Assembly (NCBI RefSeq): GCF_004327985.1
Contig: NZ_SJDL01000013.1
Coordinates: forward strand, 1 to 64,000
Length of the DNA: 64,000 bases
From: Marinobacter halodurans
GTDB lineage: Bacteria; Pseudomonadota; Gammaproteobacteria; Pseudomonadales; Oleiphilaceae
Reading direction: 5' to 3'
Both the position numbers and the translations under genes were made by a program. The notes beneath the pieces are model-generated. The model was not told the origin of the DNA and searched no databases. It worked only from the letters and a program-made list of their open reading frames with translations. Positions 17,732-26,834 of the stretch are shown piece by piece (the first letter of the stretch is position 1; each line of letters starts with the position of its first letter).

Positions 17732-18065
17732 GGCCATCCTCAGCCCACAGGCTGCTTGAAGTATGGCAGCAGCCTTTTCTTCCAGAGGCGCTGCGGGACC
17801 TGGATCCAGCGCGGCTTCTGCTGGTAGAGGCGTCGAATAAGAAAGTCAGGATCAGACTACGCTGGCCGTAGGATTCAAGGACGTCTGGCGCTCACTCCGT
17901 AGCCGTTTTCTAGTCAGGAAAAACCGAGGTTATTCGCCTGTGTAATTCAGTTAACTGTTGTCATGCGGCTGCAACAGGTATCCTAGGGCACTTTAAAGCC
18001 GGCAACGCCCCAGGCCGGCAAACCAAATTCCTTACGATCCGGTAACTGCCTGACTGTACTGCTCC
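17732..18065. other. non-coding gap with a possible gene remnant
   Basis: No intact gene is visible in this part of the 441-bp space before the M23 peptidase. On the minus strand, 17740-17856 is a 38-codon stretch without a start that reads like protein (LIRRLYQQKPRWIQVPQRLW and so on, ending YFKQPVG-stop). On the plus strand a 34-codon stretch ending near 17943 reads GFKDVWRSLRSRF. Either may be the end of a decayed gene or chance. The rest presumably holds the peptidase promoter. Confidence 0.3.
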
Positions 18066-19493
18066 ATGCCGAAATCATCTTTCCTTACCAGACGCTCCCG
18101 CCACGTCCTGCTGGCCATCGCGGTCATCTGCATTACGATCGGCCTGCTGTGGCAGTCCGAGCCTTCCAGCGCGGTTTCGATCCCCATCAAGCAGGTGGAT
18201 CTGCCTGCCGGCAAGACCTCCGCTGCGCCGGAACCGGATGCGGCGGAAGAAGCCAAAGCCGCTGCCCAGGCGTCGACACAGGAGCCGGACGGCCCGTTGA
18301 GCGCTGCGACCGAACCCCAGCCAGTGGTTTACGAGATCCAACCGGGGGACACCCTGAGCGAAATCTTCGACGCTCACGGTATTTCCGCCAATACCCTGCA
18401 CAAGCTGCTGGAAGCGGATGCCGAGTTCCTGTCGCTGGAGACCATCCAGCCCGGCACCACACTGACCTTCACGCTGGATGGAAAGAACCAGCCACAGAAG
18501 GTTGATTTACAACTGGATGTTGCCCGGACCGTCTCCTATTCCCGTACCGAAGACGGCGGCTTCGAACATCAGGAAATCACCAAGCCGCTCCACTGGGACC
18601 GCCAGCAGGTCAGCGGCGAAATCCACGGCAGCTTCTATGCCTCGGGGCTCAAGGCCGGACTGGACAAGGCACAGGTGGCCAAGGTGGGCCAACTGCTCAA
18701 GAGCAAGCTCAACTTCCGCCGGGACCTGCGTGCAGGCGATACCTTCTCGGTCATCGTCGGTCACGAGCACACCGATACCCAGGCCACGGGCAACACACGG
18801 ATCGATGCAATCGAACTGCACCGGGGCTCCAAGACCTACTACGCCTTTCTCTATTCTGACGGCAACTACTACGACGAGACCGGCGACAGCGTGACACCCG
18901 CTTTCCTGCGCTGGCCCACCAAGCAGCACTATCGAATCACTTCGCCGTTCGACCCGAACCGCCTGCACCCGATCACAGGCCGTCGTGCCCCACACAATGG
19001 CGTGGATCTGGGCTCTCCGTCGGGCACTCCGGTCATGAGTACCGGTGACGGCATCGTTTCGCGGATCGGCAACCACCCATACGCCGGCAAATACGTTGAA
19101 ATCGAACACAGCGGCACGTACAAGACCCGCTACCTCCACCTGAGCAAGATCCTGGTGCACCGGGGCGAGACCGTAAAGCGAGGCGAGAAAATTGCTCTAT
19201 CAGGCGCCACCGGCCGTGTCACGGGTCCACACCTGCACTTCGAGCTGCATGTGAATCATCACCCGGTCAACCCGCTGACCGCCAAGATACCGACCTCCGC
19301 CCACGTACCGGCGGACCGGATCGCAGCGTTCCGCAAGCACATTCGCCCCTTGATGGCCCGCCTTAACGTGCCGAGCTATCTACCGGCCCGACAGGCGCGT
19401 GATAAGACCGGCGCCGAGAAGATACCCACCCAGGCCAGCAACAGCGACTGGACGCAGCAATGCCTGCGGCCCGGACAGTGCCGCTTCAATTGA
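18066..19493 (+). CDS. mepM: M23-family peptidoglycan endopeptidase (MepM/YebA-like) with LysM-like domain
   Basis: This 475-residue protein has one N-terminal membrane anchor (HVLLAIAVICITIGLLW, residues 14-30) and a Pro/Ala-rich linker. A LysM/OapA-like module follows at about 88-140 (YEIQPGDTLSEIFDAHGIS). The C-terminal peptidase_M23 domain at about 310-410 carries the zinc motifs HNGVDLG and GPHLHFELH. It is expected to cleave peptide cross-links in peptidoglycan during wall growth, facing the periplasm. No clear ribosome binding site was found at the ATG. A strong bidirectional terminator follows the stop. Confidence 0.87.
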   Translation: MPKSSFLTRRSRHVLLAIAVICITIGLLWQSEPSSAVSIPIKQVDLPAGKTSAAPEPDAAEEAKAAAQASTQEPDGPLSAATEPQPVVYEIQPGDTLSEIFDAHGISANTLHKLLEADAEFLSLETIQPGTTLTFTLDGKNQPQKVDLQLDVARTVSYSRTEDGGFEHQEITKPLHWDRQQVSGEIHGSFYASGLKAGLDKAQVAKVGQLLKSKLNFRRDLRAGDTFSVIVGHEHTDTQATGNTRIDAIELHRGSKTYYAFLYSDGNYYDETGDSVTPAFLRWPTKQHYRITSPFDPNRLHPITGRRAPHNGVDLGSPSGTPVMSTGDGIVSRIGNHPYAGKYVEIEHSGTYKTRYLHLSKILVHRGETVKRGEKIALSGATGRVTGPHLHFELHVNHHPVNPLTAKIPTSAHVPADRIAAFRKHIRPLMARLNVPSYLPARQARDKTGAEKIPTQASNSDWTQQCLRPGQCRFN

Positions 19494-19515
19494 ATGGCCG
19501 GCAGACACAGAAATG

Positions 19516-19545
19516 AAAAGGGGCGTGAATTCACGCCCCTTTTTT
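19516..19545. terminator. bidirectional rho-independent terminator
   Basis: AAAAGGGGCGTGAA (19516-19529) and its exact complement (19530-19543) form a 14-bp palindrome ending in six T residues on the plus strand and an A-run on the other. It serves the convergent M23 peptidase and DUF465 genes. Confidence 0.88.
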
Positions 19546-19549
19546 GGTT

Positions 19550-19795
19550 CTAGCCGCCGTGTTTTGAGAGTGTGGTGTAGAGTGAATCCTTGAGCTGCGC
19601 CCGCTCCAGCTTCAGTTGATTGAAATGGGCGTCGTCCGTGGGAACCTCCCGGTATTCAAGCCCGCGTATGGACTTGTCCAACTTGTCGTAGTGGTCGCTC
19701 ATTTCCTTGAACTTGACGTCTGACTTTCGTAATTCCCGGATCAATTCCCGAAATTCCGGGAAATCCTCGTGCAAAGCGTGATCACTAATCGACAT
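19550..19795 (-). CDS. YdcH/DUF465-family small protein
   Basis: This 81-residue, highly charged and probably helical coiled-coil protein begins MSISDHALHEDFPEFRELI and carries the FxxLxxxYDKLDKSIRGLE-type pattern of DUF465 (YdcH family). The function of the family is unknown. The ATG at 19795 follows a strong ribosome binding site (gaggagggtcaac), although the frame is open to 19831. It is transcribed away from ctaG and ends at the shared terminator with the M23 peptidase. Confidence 0.8.
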   Translation of the reverse strand: MSISDHALHEDFPEFRELIRELRKSDVKFKEMSDHYDKLDKSIRGLEYREVPTDDAHFNQLKLERAQLKDSLYTTLSKHGG

Positions 19796-20204
19796 GTTGA
19801 CCCTCCTCTTCGAAGTGTGGGCGTGGTCCATACGACCGGAGAAAGCTCAAGCCGCCTGGCGTTTGAACCTGATCGGGTGGAGGAACGCCTTCCGGCTTGC
19901 GTATTCCGGGCTGATAACGGTTTCGTGAGGTATCGGCATCATCATCTATGCGGCCCATGATGCGGCAACGTTCCGTGCCGCCTGGGACAAATATAGCATT
20001 CCTCCTGAACAGCCGTCGCGTTGCCGTCACACGGGTTTTGACGATGGTATCGGCGTCGGAGTTCCTTGCACGCATGACTTGCAAAATACGGATTTTACGG
20101 CACGCTGAAAGACAGGGGGGCCTGCAAAGCATCCCCCGGGCGTTCCGGACGATTCGGCAGTCCACGGAGCGCCGCCCAACCACCACAAGGGAAGATCCGG
20201 CCTG
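19796..20204. other. 409-bp divergent intergenic region, no gene supported
   Basis: This separates the DUF465 gene (minus) from ctaG (plus) and should hold both promoters. An 85-codon plus frame (19948-20205) ends on the ctaG start but has no ribosome binding site and no recognisable motif. A hairpin-prone C/G run lies near 20115-20140. I see nothing else. Confidence 0.5.
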
Positions 20205-21038
20205 ATGCCCTGGTTCGAATACCTCCTGCCCTACGATTTCTCGCCGTTGACAGTGGCCGCCTACCTCGGCGCACTCGTGCTCTACGGCCGGGCCCTGCCG
20301 CGCCTGCCGAAAACCGAGCGCCCGGACGCCTGGCGTATCTCCGCCTTCGTGCTGGGGCTCGTTGCCTGTTACACGGTGATGCAGACCCGGTTCGACTACT
20401 ACGCCCAGTACACGTTCTTCATTCACCGGGGCCAGCACCTGATCCTGCATCACATCGGCCCCTTCCTGATCGCCCTGTCCAATCCGCTGCCGGTCCTGCG
20501 TTACTGGCTCCAGCGCCTGCCACGGACCGCTCGGCGCCTCGGTGCGCCCCTGGGATGGATCTATCGGCTGCTCCAGCAACCCGCCGTGGCAGCGGTGCTG
20601 TTCGTGGGGCTGATCTACTTCTGGCTATGGCCGCCGGTCCACTTCGACGCGATGCTCAATCGCCAACTGTACTGGACCATGAACTGGAGCATGCTGCTCG
20701 ACGGGCTGCTGTTCTGGTGGCTGATGCTGGATCCGCGGCCGCCGGTCCGGGGCCAGACCCTGGGCCACGGTCAACGCATCCTGATCCTGGCGCTGGTGGC
20801 GTTACCGCAACTGGTGTTGGGAGCGGTTATCGTCTTTGCCCATGAGTCGCTCTACGACATCTACGATGTCTGCGGTCGCGCCTGGCCGATTGCACCACGC
20901 ACCGACCAGTTGCTGGGCGGTTTGCTGACCTGGATTCCACCAGCCATGATGAGCATTGTCGGCATCCTGCTGATGCTCCGGCGGATCATGAACGATGGCC
21001 GCCAGTACAGGCAGGCCAACGGGGGTATCGCATCATGA
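20205..21038 (+). CDS. ctaG: CtaG-type cytochrome c oxidase assembly protein (caa3_CtaG family)
   Basis: This 277-residue polytopic membrane protein has about seven hydrophobic segments. It carries the family pattern of conserved histidines, HRGQHLILHHIGPFLIALSNP, in the second and third helices, and ends with GGLLTWIPPAMMSIVGILLML. Such proteins help insert copper into haem-copper oxidases. The stop overlaps the start of the sco1-like gene (ATGA), so the two are co-translated and probably act together. No oxidase structural subunit is nearby. Confidence 0.85.
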   Translation: MPWFEYLLPYDFSPLTVAAYLGALVLYGRALPRLPKTERPDAWRISAFVLGLVACYTVMQTRFDYYAQYTFFIHRGQHLILHHIGPFLIALSNPLPVLRYWLQRLPRTARRLGAPLGWIYRLLQQPAVAAVLFVGLIYFWLWPPVHFDAMLNRQLYWTMNWSMLLDGLLFWWLMLDPRPPVRGQTLGHGQRILILALVALPQLVLGAVIVFAHESLYDIYDVCGRAWPIAPRTDQLLGGLLTWIPPAMMSIVGILLMLRRIMNDGRQYRQANGGIAS

Positions 21039-21646
21039 GCACCTATCGACGCACCACCACGGCCCTCCTGCTGGCCAGCAGTGTCCTCGCCTTGCTCATG
21101 GGCTGTTCTGACGGCAAGCGCCATTGGAACGGCAAGGACATCAGCGGCGTCATGCCGGATCTGGCCTTTACGCTGCGCGACGTCGATGGCCAGACGGTTC
21201 AACCGGACGACACGGCCGGCCAGGTCCGGGTGCTGTTCTTCGGCTATACGTCCTGCCCGGATGTCTGCCCGACCACCCTGGCCTATCTGCACAAGGTCAT
21301 CGAAAAGATGCCCGCGGACACACGTGACGACATCACCGCCCTGTTCGTCAGCGTCGACCCCAGGCGCGACACGCCTGAACGGCTGGGGCGCTACGTGGCC
21401 CATTTCGACAGCCACATCGTCGGACTCACCGGTCCGGAAGACGCGTTGCGGGAACTGGCCAAGCGTTACCGCACCACCTTCGGATACGGCGATCCCGACA
21501 GTGACGGAAACTATGCCGTCTCACACAGCAGCGCCATCTACGTGTTCGACGGCAAAGGGAGGATTCGCCTGCTGCTGAAACAGGACATGCCCCAGCAGCA
21601 GGCAGCGGACGATCTGGCGCAACTGGTGCGTCAGGATCTCTCCTGA
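21035..21646 (+). CDS. Sco1/SenC-family copper chaperone, lipoprotein
   Basis: This 203-residue thioredoxin-fold protein contains the copper ligands of Sco proteins: Cys74 and Cys78 in TSCPDVCPT, and His164 in [12 protein letters not shown] lipobox (ALLMGC, lipidated Cys24) anchors it to a membrane on the periplasmic side. [16 protein letters not shown] is the standard Sco segment. It delivers copper to the CuA site of cytochrome c oxidase or acts as its thiol reductase. It is translationally coupled to ctaG. Its 3' end overlaps the convergent monooxygenase gene by 16 bp. Confidence 0.92.
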   Translation: MSTYRRTTTALLLASSVLALLMGCSDGKRHWNGKDISGVMPDLAFTLRDVDGQTVQPDDTAGQVRVLFFGYTSCPDVCPTTLAYLHKVIEKMPADTRDDITALFVSVDPRRDTPERLGRYVAHFDSHIVGLTGPEDALRELAKRYRTTFGYGDPDSDGNYAVSHSSAIYVFDGKGRIRLLLKQDMPQQQAADDLAQLVRQDLS

Positions 21647-22638
21647 GCACACATGGACCGCAGGGCGTCGGCGGCAATGGCGAACGATTTCACCCGCGCG
21701 GCATGATCGTAGATCTGTCCGGTGACGATGACTTCGTCGACACCGGTGCGGGCGACAAACGCCTCAAGTCCTGCCGCAACGGTGGCAGGCGACCCGGCGG
21801 CCGACTCGGCCAGCGCATTCGCGACCTGCCTGCGCTCAAAAACACTGCCAACCTGTTCCGGATCGTCCACGGGCGGCTTCAGCGGCCCCGGCGTTCCTCG
21901 ACGCAGGGCTATGAACTGCTGCTCCATCGACGTCATCAGGCGGCGCCCATCATCGTCGGTGTCGCCGGCAAACACGTTGAAACCCGCAGCCGCGTACGGC
22001 GCATCCAGGTATTGCGATGGCTCGAACCGTTCCCGGTAGACCCGCAGTGCATCTCCCAGCATGTCCGGCGCAAAGTGGGACGCGAATGCAAACGGCAGCC
22101 CCAATGCGGCGGCCAGCTGTGCACTGTAGAGACTGGACCCCAATAGCCAGACCGGCACATCCAGGCCCATTCCGGGAACCGCCCTGACCTTCTGTCCCGG
22201 CTGCTCCGGCTGGAAGTAGTGCAACAGTTCCTGAACGTCCCTCGGGAACTGGTTGGCGCCGTCGACCTGGTCACGCCGCAGCGCCATCATGGTGGCGCCA
22301 TCCGTGCCGGGCGCCCGACCCAGCCCGAGATCCACCCGGTCAGGATACAACGATGCCAATGTGCCAAATTGCTCGGCGACGACCAACGGAGCATGGTTGG
22401 GCAGCATGACGCCGCCTGCCGCAATACGGATCGTTGACGTGCCCTCGGCCACGAACCCCAGTGCCACCGCCGTCGCCGCACTGGCAATGCCGGTCATGTT
22501 GTGGTGCTCGGCCATCCAGAAACGCCGGTAACCCTGGCGCTCGGCCTGCCGGGCGAGATCGCGGGAGTTGCGCAAGGCACGGCCCGCATCGCTGCCGACG
22601 GTGATGGGCGATAGATCGAGGACGGAGAATGCTCGCAT
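21631..22638 (-). CDS. luciferase-like flavin monooxygenase (LLM class)
   Basis: This 335-residue protein belongs to the bacterial luciferase-like superfamily, YhbW-like subgroup: [17 protein letters not shown] at the start, [55 protein letters not shown]. These enzymes use FMNH2 supplied by a separate reductase, and the substrate is unknown. The ATG at 22638 has a clear site (ataggagcgttc), and the longer open frame to 22761 is not supported. The gene converges on and slightly overlaps the sco1-like gene. Confidence 0.88.
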   Translation of the reverse strand: MRAFSVLDLSPITVGSDAGRALRNSRDLARQAERQGYRRFWMAEHHNMTGIASAATAVALGFVAEGTSTIRIAAGGVMLPNHAPLVVAEQFGTLASLYPDRVDLGLGRAPGTDGATMMALRRDQVDGANQFPRDVQELLHYFQPEQPGQKVRAVPGMGLDVPVWLLGSSLYSAQLAAALGLPFAFASHFAPDMLGDALRVYRERFEPSQYLDAPYAAAGFNVFAGDTDDDGRRLMTSMEQQFIALRRGTPGPLKPPVDDPEQVGSVFERRQVANALAESAAGSPATVAAGLEAFVARTGVDEVIVTGQIYDHAARVKSFAIAADALRSMCAQERS

Positions 22639-22798
22639 GAACGCTCCTATGGGTCGAAAAACCAGGAGGGGAAACAGGCCGGGCCGATGTTCCCGGCCAG
22701 ACCCAGAGACTAACGCGGCGCGCTGGCAGGCCGGTTGCCCGATCCTGCCAGCTTCTTGCATTGAAGCACGTCGTCGGTAACGGGAGGTGACCAGTCCC

Positions 22799-23479
22799 TC
22801 AGGAGCCCAGGATGTGGCTGAAGATACTGGTCAGGATAATCAGCCCTGCAATCCAGCCTATGGCGGCCGGCCAGAAACTGATCATCGGCTGCCGCTTTTC
22901 CCGACCATCCGCGTTCTCCGCCTGACTGGCACCAGGGCCCCGGTGCAGCGGGTCGTCAAACGGGTCATTCGTCGACCGCTCCTCGGTCAGTTCGGCCTCG
23001 TCCAGCTCCGGCCAGCCAAACCACTGGGAGAGAAAGGCGAGGACCGGCTGCGGCAGGGAGCCGTCATCGATGTAGGGCTTGAGGCGCGGATAGAGCGCAT
23101 CACTGGCGGCTTCCCGCACGACATCCCGGTCACCCGGCGGTTCGGTGAGGATGGCGCGCCAGATGTTGGGGTCAGAGCGTCGATGGCTGTCGTTCAGCAT
23201 GGCGTCGACCTGGAGGACGATCTCACGCACCACCTGCTGATCCCGGGCGTCCAATGCCGGCGTGGGGCCGGAGGCCGGCGCCTCCGACACCGCCGGCGTT
23301 TCCGGCTCCGGGGACGGCTCGGATACGGCAAAACCGCCTTCCCGAAGTGCCTGGCGATAGGCGTCATCCAGTTCTGACAGGGCCTCGCCGGTGGCAAACT
23401 TGCGCTGCGACGCATAGGCCTTTTCAATACGCTCGCGATTGTTGGTCGGTGAAATTCCAAGGACTTCCCAACAGGTCAT
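22799..23479 (-). CDS. membrane-anchored protein with degenerate J-domain-like N-terminus
   Basis: This 226-residue protein of unknown function begins [39 protein letters not shown], which follows the helix pattern of a DnaJ J-domain but lacks HPD and is shortened. A Pro/Glu-rich linker (about 58-85) follows, then a helical middle and one C-terminal transmembrane segment ([19 protein letters not shown]). It is probably anchored in the inner membrane with the J-like part in the cytoplasm. ATG 23479 has ggag about 9 bases ahead; TTG 23497 is a weaker option. It is divergent from the TonB receptor gene. Confidence 0.65.
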   Translation of the reverse strand: MTCWEVLGISPTNNRERIEKAYASQRKFATGEALSELDDAYRQALREGGFAVSEPSPEPETPAVSEAPASGPTPALDARDQQVVREIVLQVDAMLNDSHRRSDPNIWRAILTEPPGDRDVVREAASDALYPRLKPYIDDGSLPQPVLAFLSQWFGWPELDEAELTEERSTNDPFDDPLHRGPGASQAENADGREKRQPMISFWPAAIGWIAGLIILTSIFSHILGS

Positions 23480-23628
23480 AGATTCAAACTCCGGCAAAAT
23501 GTCGTCGAAGTCGAGAGACAGTCGCCGTCGACTTCACTATCATGAAATACATGTAATCCAAAACAGAAGAAAAGCTGCGGACACCTTCCGCAGATTCAAA
23601 AAAGCGCTCGGCAAAGTACGACTAAAAA

Positions 23629-25776
23629 ATGACGACAACTCCCTTACCCAGATGGAATAAGGGCCTTGTGGCCCTGTTGGCCAGTGTGGCCATCAATACC
23701 TACGCACAGGATAACACGACCTATCCCACCATCCCTTCCGGATCTACAGACCCGTCCATGTCGGAAGGGTTCGAAGAGGGCTATGATTTTGTCCTCGAAC
23801 AACCCATCCCCGAAGTCCTGTCGACCACCAAACTGCGCCAGCCCAAATCCCGGGTTCCCGGCACAACGACGGTGATCCAGGGTGAGCTGATCCGGGATCT
23901 GGGCATTCTCAACATCTGGGAAGTCTTCCGGCTGGTTCCCGGGATGACCGTGGGATTTGTGCAGAGCAACCGGCCGGTGGTCAGTTACCATGGCACCGTC
24001 GCCGATGATCAACGCCGCCTGCAGGTGCAGATCGATGGGCGTACGGCCTACCAGCCCAGCCTTGCCGACGTGGACTGGCACGCCATGCCCGTGCCCCTGG
24101 AAAACATCGAGCGGATCGAGGTCACCCGCGGGCCGAACGCCGCCGCCTATGGCATCAATGCGTTCCTGGCCACGATCAACATCATCACCAGGTCGCCCCA
24201 GGACACCCATGGCGTGAACATGCGCGTTCGCGCCGGCGACCACGGTTACAAGCAGGCCTATGGGTCGGTGGGCGACCAGGTCGGCAATTATGACTGGCGC
24301 CTCTCCTACAGCCGCCGCGAATCCGAAGGTTTCGACTACCGTTTCTATAACCCGGACGGCCCATCGGTCCGGGACGGCCAGCGCAAAACCTTTGACGACA
24401 GCTTTCGCTTCAACACCATCAACTACGATTCGATCCTGAATGTCGACCCGGACAACGCCCTCGACGTTCGCCTGGGATACAGCGACGTCTACGACGAGGA
24501 AGACGCCCAGCAATACGGCGAGGAATTCGGCATCCAGGGTATCCCCGCCGAGACAGGCGATGACTACTACCTGCAGACCAAGTGGACCCATACCCTCAGC
24601 CAGCGCCACTTCTTCCACATCCAGGTCAGCTACCAGGACTACAATCGCCGCCAGCGCTGGCGCAGCTGTATCCCCGCAGGCACCAACGTCGGCGGGACCG
24701 TGCTGCCGCTGGAGCTCTGTGCCGATACCAACCAGGATATCGATGAAAACCGTCTGGAGTTCGAAGTGCAGGACACCTTTGCCTTCAGTAACGACCTGCG
24801 CTTCGTCAACGGCGGCGGATACCGGGAAGACCGGTTCAACTCGGACACCTATTTCAATGGCAGGGGCAGCAACTACCAGACGCTGCTGTTCTCCAACGCG
24901 GAATACACCCCTATCCACTGGTTTACCCTGAACGCAGGGGCAAGCTGGGAAAAGACGACGTCGCTGGACGACGATTTTATCTCCCCCCGCGTCGCCACCA
25001 ACTTCCAGCTCACCGAAAACCAGACCCTACGTTTCGTGTTTTCGAAGGCTGTGCGTACACCGGACGCCTTCGAGCAGGGTGCTGACTGGGGCTACCGCGC
25101 CACCAATGTGGAACCGGCGTTTGCCTACGGCTTCCTCGAAGGCCAACGGCTGCTCGATTTCCAGGCACCGGGCGACCTTCATGAAGAAACCATTATCTCC
25201 CGTGAAATCAGTTACTTCATCCAGCAGCGAATGGGCATGGGCCTGTTCTCGACAGAAGTGAAATTCTTCCATGACAGCCTGCGGGACATCATCAGCGGTG
25301 TGATTTCGGTCAGTGGTCGTTGGGATCTGTGCAATTGTGTCGCCATTGACCAACAGGGCATCGAAATCGAGAGCTCCCTGGAATACCAGCAAAGCCAGTT
25401 CCGGCTGACCTACGCCTACATGGATCAGGACTCGGAGTATCGCGGGCCACCCCCTCCCCTCGGAGAAAACCAGAAAAAGCGCTACATTCGCCTGCAGAAT
25501 CGCCTGACCGCGCGGAACTCGGGCAGTTTTGCCTGGATCCAGCGGTTCCCTCGATCCATCACCACATCCGCGGCCTACTACATTGCCGCCGACCTGGGCG
25601 AGTATCTCTATGACCGGATCGATGCGCGGGTTGCCAAATCCTTCTACTTGCCACGCTCGACAGTCGAGTTAGCGGCCATCATGCACTATTATCCCCATGA
25701 CGACCCGATCATGTTTCCCGACAACCAGTACGAAAACCAGACACAATTCTTTTTCGAGGCGTCGGTCAAGTTCTGA
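23629..25776 (+). CDS. TonB-dependent outer membrane receptor
   Basis: This 715-residue protein has a signal peptide ending near residue 26 (INTYAQ), a plug domain at about 55-170 (TTVIQGELIRDLGILNIWEVFRLVPGMTV; NIERIEVTRGPNAAAYGINAFLATINIIT) and a long beta-barrel ending in the aromatic VKF. Extracellular cysteines (RSCIPAG...LELC; DLCNC) suggest loop disulfides. There is no N-terminal STN signalling domain. Downstream on the same strand are a periplasmic binding protein and a hybrid kinase, so it may bring a ligand to a sensor as well as import it. The ligand is unknown. Confidence 0.88.
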   Translation: MTTTPLPRWNKGLVALLASVAINTYAQDNTTYPTIPSGSTDPSMSEGFEEGYDFVLEQPIPEVLSTTKLRQPKSRVPGTTTVIQGELIRDLGILNIWEVFRLVPGMTVGFVQSNRPVVSYHGTVADDQRRLQVQIDGRTAYQPSLADVDWHAMPVPLENIERIEVTRGPNAAAYGINAFLATINIITRSPQDTHGVNMRVRAGDHGYKQAYGSVGDQVGNYDWRLSYSRRESEGFDYRFYNPDGPSVRDGQRKTFDDSFRFNTINYDSILNVDPDNALDVRLGYSDVYDEEDAQQYGEEFGIQGIPAETGDDYYLQTKWTHTLSQRHFFHIQVSYQDYNRRQRWRSCIPAGTNVGGTVLPLELCADTNQDIDENRLEFEVQDTFAFSNDLRFVNGGGYREDRFNSDTYFNGRGSNYQTLLFSNAEYTPIHWFTLNAGASWEKTTSLDDDFISPRVATNFQLTENQTLRFVFSKAVRTPDAFEQGADWGYRATNVEPAFAYGFLEGQRLLDFQAPGDLHEETIISREISYFIQQRMGMGLFSTEVKFFHDSLRDIISGVISVSGRWDLCNCVAIDQQGIEIESSLEYQQSQFRLTYAYMDQDSEYRGPPPPLGENQKKRYIRLQNRLTARNSGSFAWIQRFPRSITTSAAYYIAADLGEYLYDRIDARVAKSFYLPRSTVELAAIMHYYPHDDPIMFPDNQYENQTQFFFEASVKF

Positions 25777-25847
25777 CGCCGTGTAGTCCAGGTAGATGCC
25801 CATGGCACCAGGGATGGATGCCGCCCGCGGAGGCGGCAGATAATCGG

Positions 25848-26834
25848 ATGTTTTTCAGACGAAGCCTGACCATCGTGCGGCGCATCCGGCAATCGGCCCG
25901 GCGGGCATTATGCCCGCTGTTGGCGCTGCTCTGGCTTTCCCCCGTCTGGGCCCAGGGCACGCTCCACGCAGCCGATGACGGCCGCTCTCATGTGGTGTTC
26001 CTGGCAGGCTCCGAAAACATCTCCTTCAACCTGGTTTTCAGGAAGCGGCTGGAAGAGGCCCTGCCGGAGGGAATCCGGATTGCCCGCTACGCCACTGACG
26101 CCGCGAAAAAGAGCCCCGACTCGCTGATCTTGACCCTGGGCGCCTCCCGTCTCAACGATGTGGTCCAGCAGAACCCGGACTCGCCGGTGTTGGCCCTGAT
26201 GGTGACGGAGGACCAATTTTCCCAGTACCAGGAACTCGACAACCCGTCCGTCACCGCCGTTTACCTGAATCCCCCTCTCAAACGCCAAGCCCTGCTGGGC
26301 CGGCAGATTCTCCCCCAGGCGACCCGTGTGGCCCTGTTGGCCCGGGCCGGAAAAGAACAGCAATACAGTGAGCTCGCCGATAGTCTGGCCGAGTACGGGC
26401 TTGAGCTACGCGTCTTTACGGTCGAGGACCGGCAGAGCCTGGTATCGACGCTCAGCCGGGCCCTGAACTACGGCGATTTCCTGCTGGGCACGCCCGACCC
26501 GGAGATCTATAACCGGCAGACCATCAAACACATCCTGCTGACCGCCTACCGTCACAACCGCATCCTGATCGGCCCGGAGCGGGCCTTCGTGCAGGCCGGT
26601 GCCCTGGCATCGACCTACACCTCGACGAATACCATTGTCAGTGACGCGGCGAAGACTATTTCCGACTACGTGCGTTCAGGGCAGTTGCCCCGGCCCCATT
26701 ACCCGACCCGCTTTTCGGTGCTCTTCAACGAGCAGGTGGCGCGCTCCCTGAACATTCCCCTTCCCGACCGCGAATCGGTCCTGCAGGCGCTTCAGCGTCT
26801 CGAGTCATCATCGACAGGAGTGGGTAATGAGTAA
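25848..26834 (+). CDS. periplasmic ABC-type substrate-binding-like protein
   Basis: This protein of about 328 residues has a signal peptide (ALCPLLALLWLSPVWAQ) and a two-lobe periplasmic binding fold resembling the ABC substrate-binding (TrpX/YtfQ-like DUF) group: ILTLGASRLNDVV, TAVYLNPPLKRQALLGRQILPQATRVALLA, LLGTPDPEIYNRQTIKHILLTAYRHNRILIGP. No ABC permease or ATPase is nearby. Its last 8 bases overlap the kinase gene, so it is probably the ligand-binding partner of that kinase. An ATG at 25818 gives a 10-residue longer form; 25848 was preferred because it starts directly before the basic signal-peptide region and has ggagg upstream. Confidence 0.72.
   Translation: MFFRRSLTIVRRIRQSARRALCPLLALLWLSPVWAQGTLHAADDGRSHVVFLAGSENISFNLVFRKRLEEALPEGIRIARYATDAAKKSPDSLILTLGASRLNDVVQQNPDSPVLALMVTEDQFSQYQELDNPSVTAVYLNPPLKRQALLGRQILPQATRVALLARAGKEQQYSELADSLAEYGLELRVFTVEDRQSLVSTLSRALNYGDFLLGTPDPEIYNRQTIKHILLTAYRHNRILIGPERAFVQAGALASTYTSTNTIVSDAAKTISDYVRSGQLPRPHYPTRFSVLFNEQVARSLNIPLPDRESVLQALQRLESSSTGVGNE

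Noticed and set aside
19948-20205. 85-codon plus frame ahead of ctaG
   Set aside because: No ribosome binding site, no motif, and it ends on the ctaG start. It is probably chance in the promoter region.
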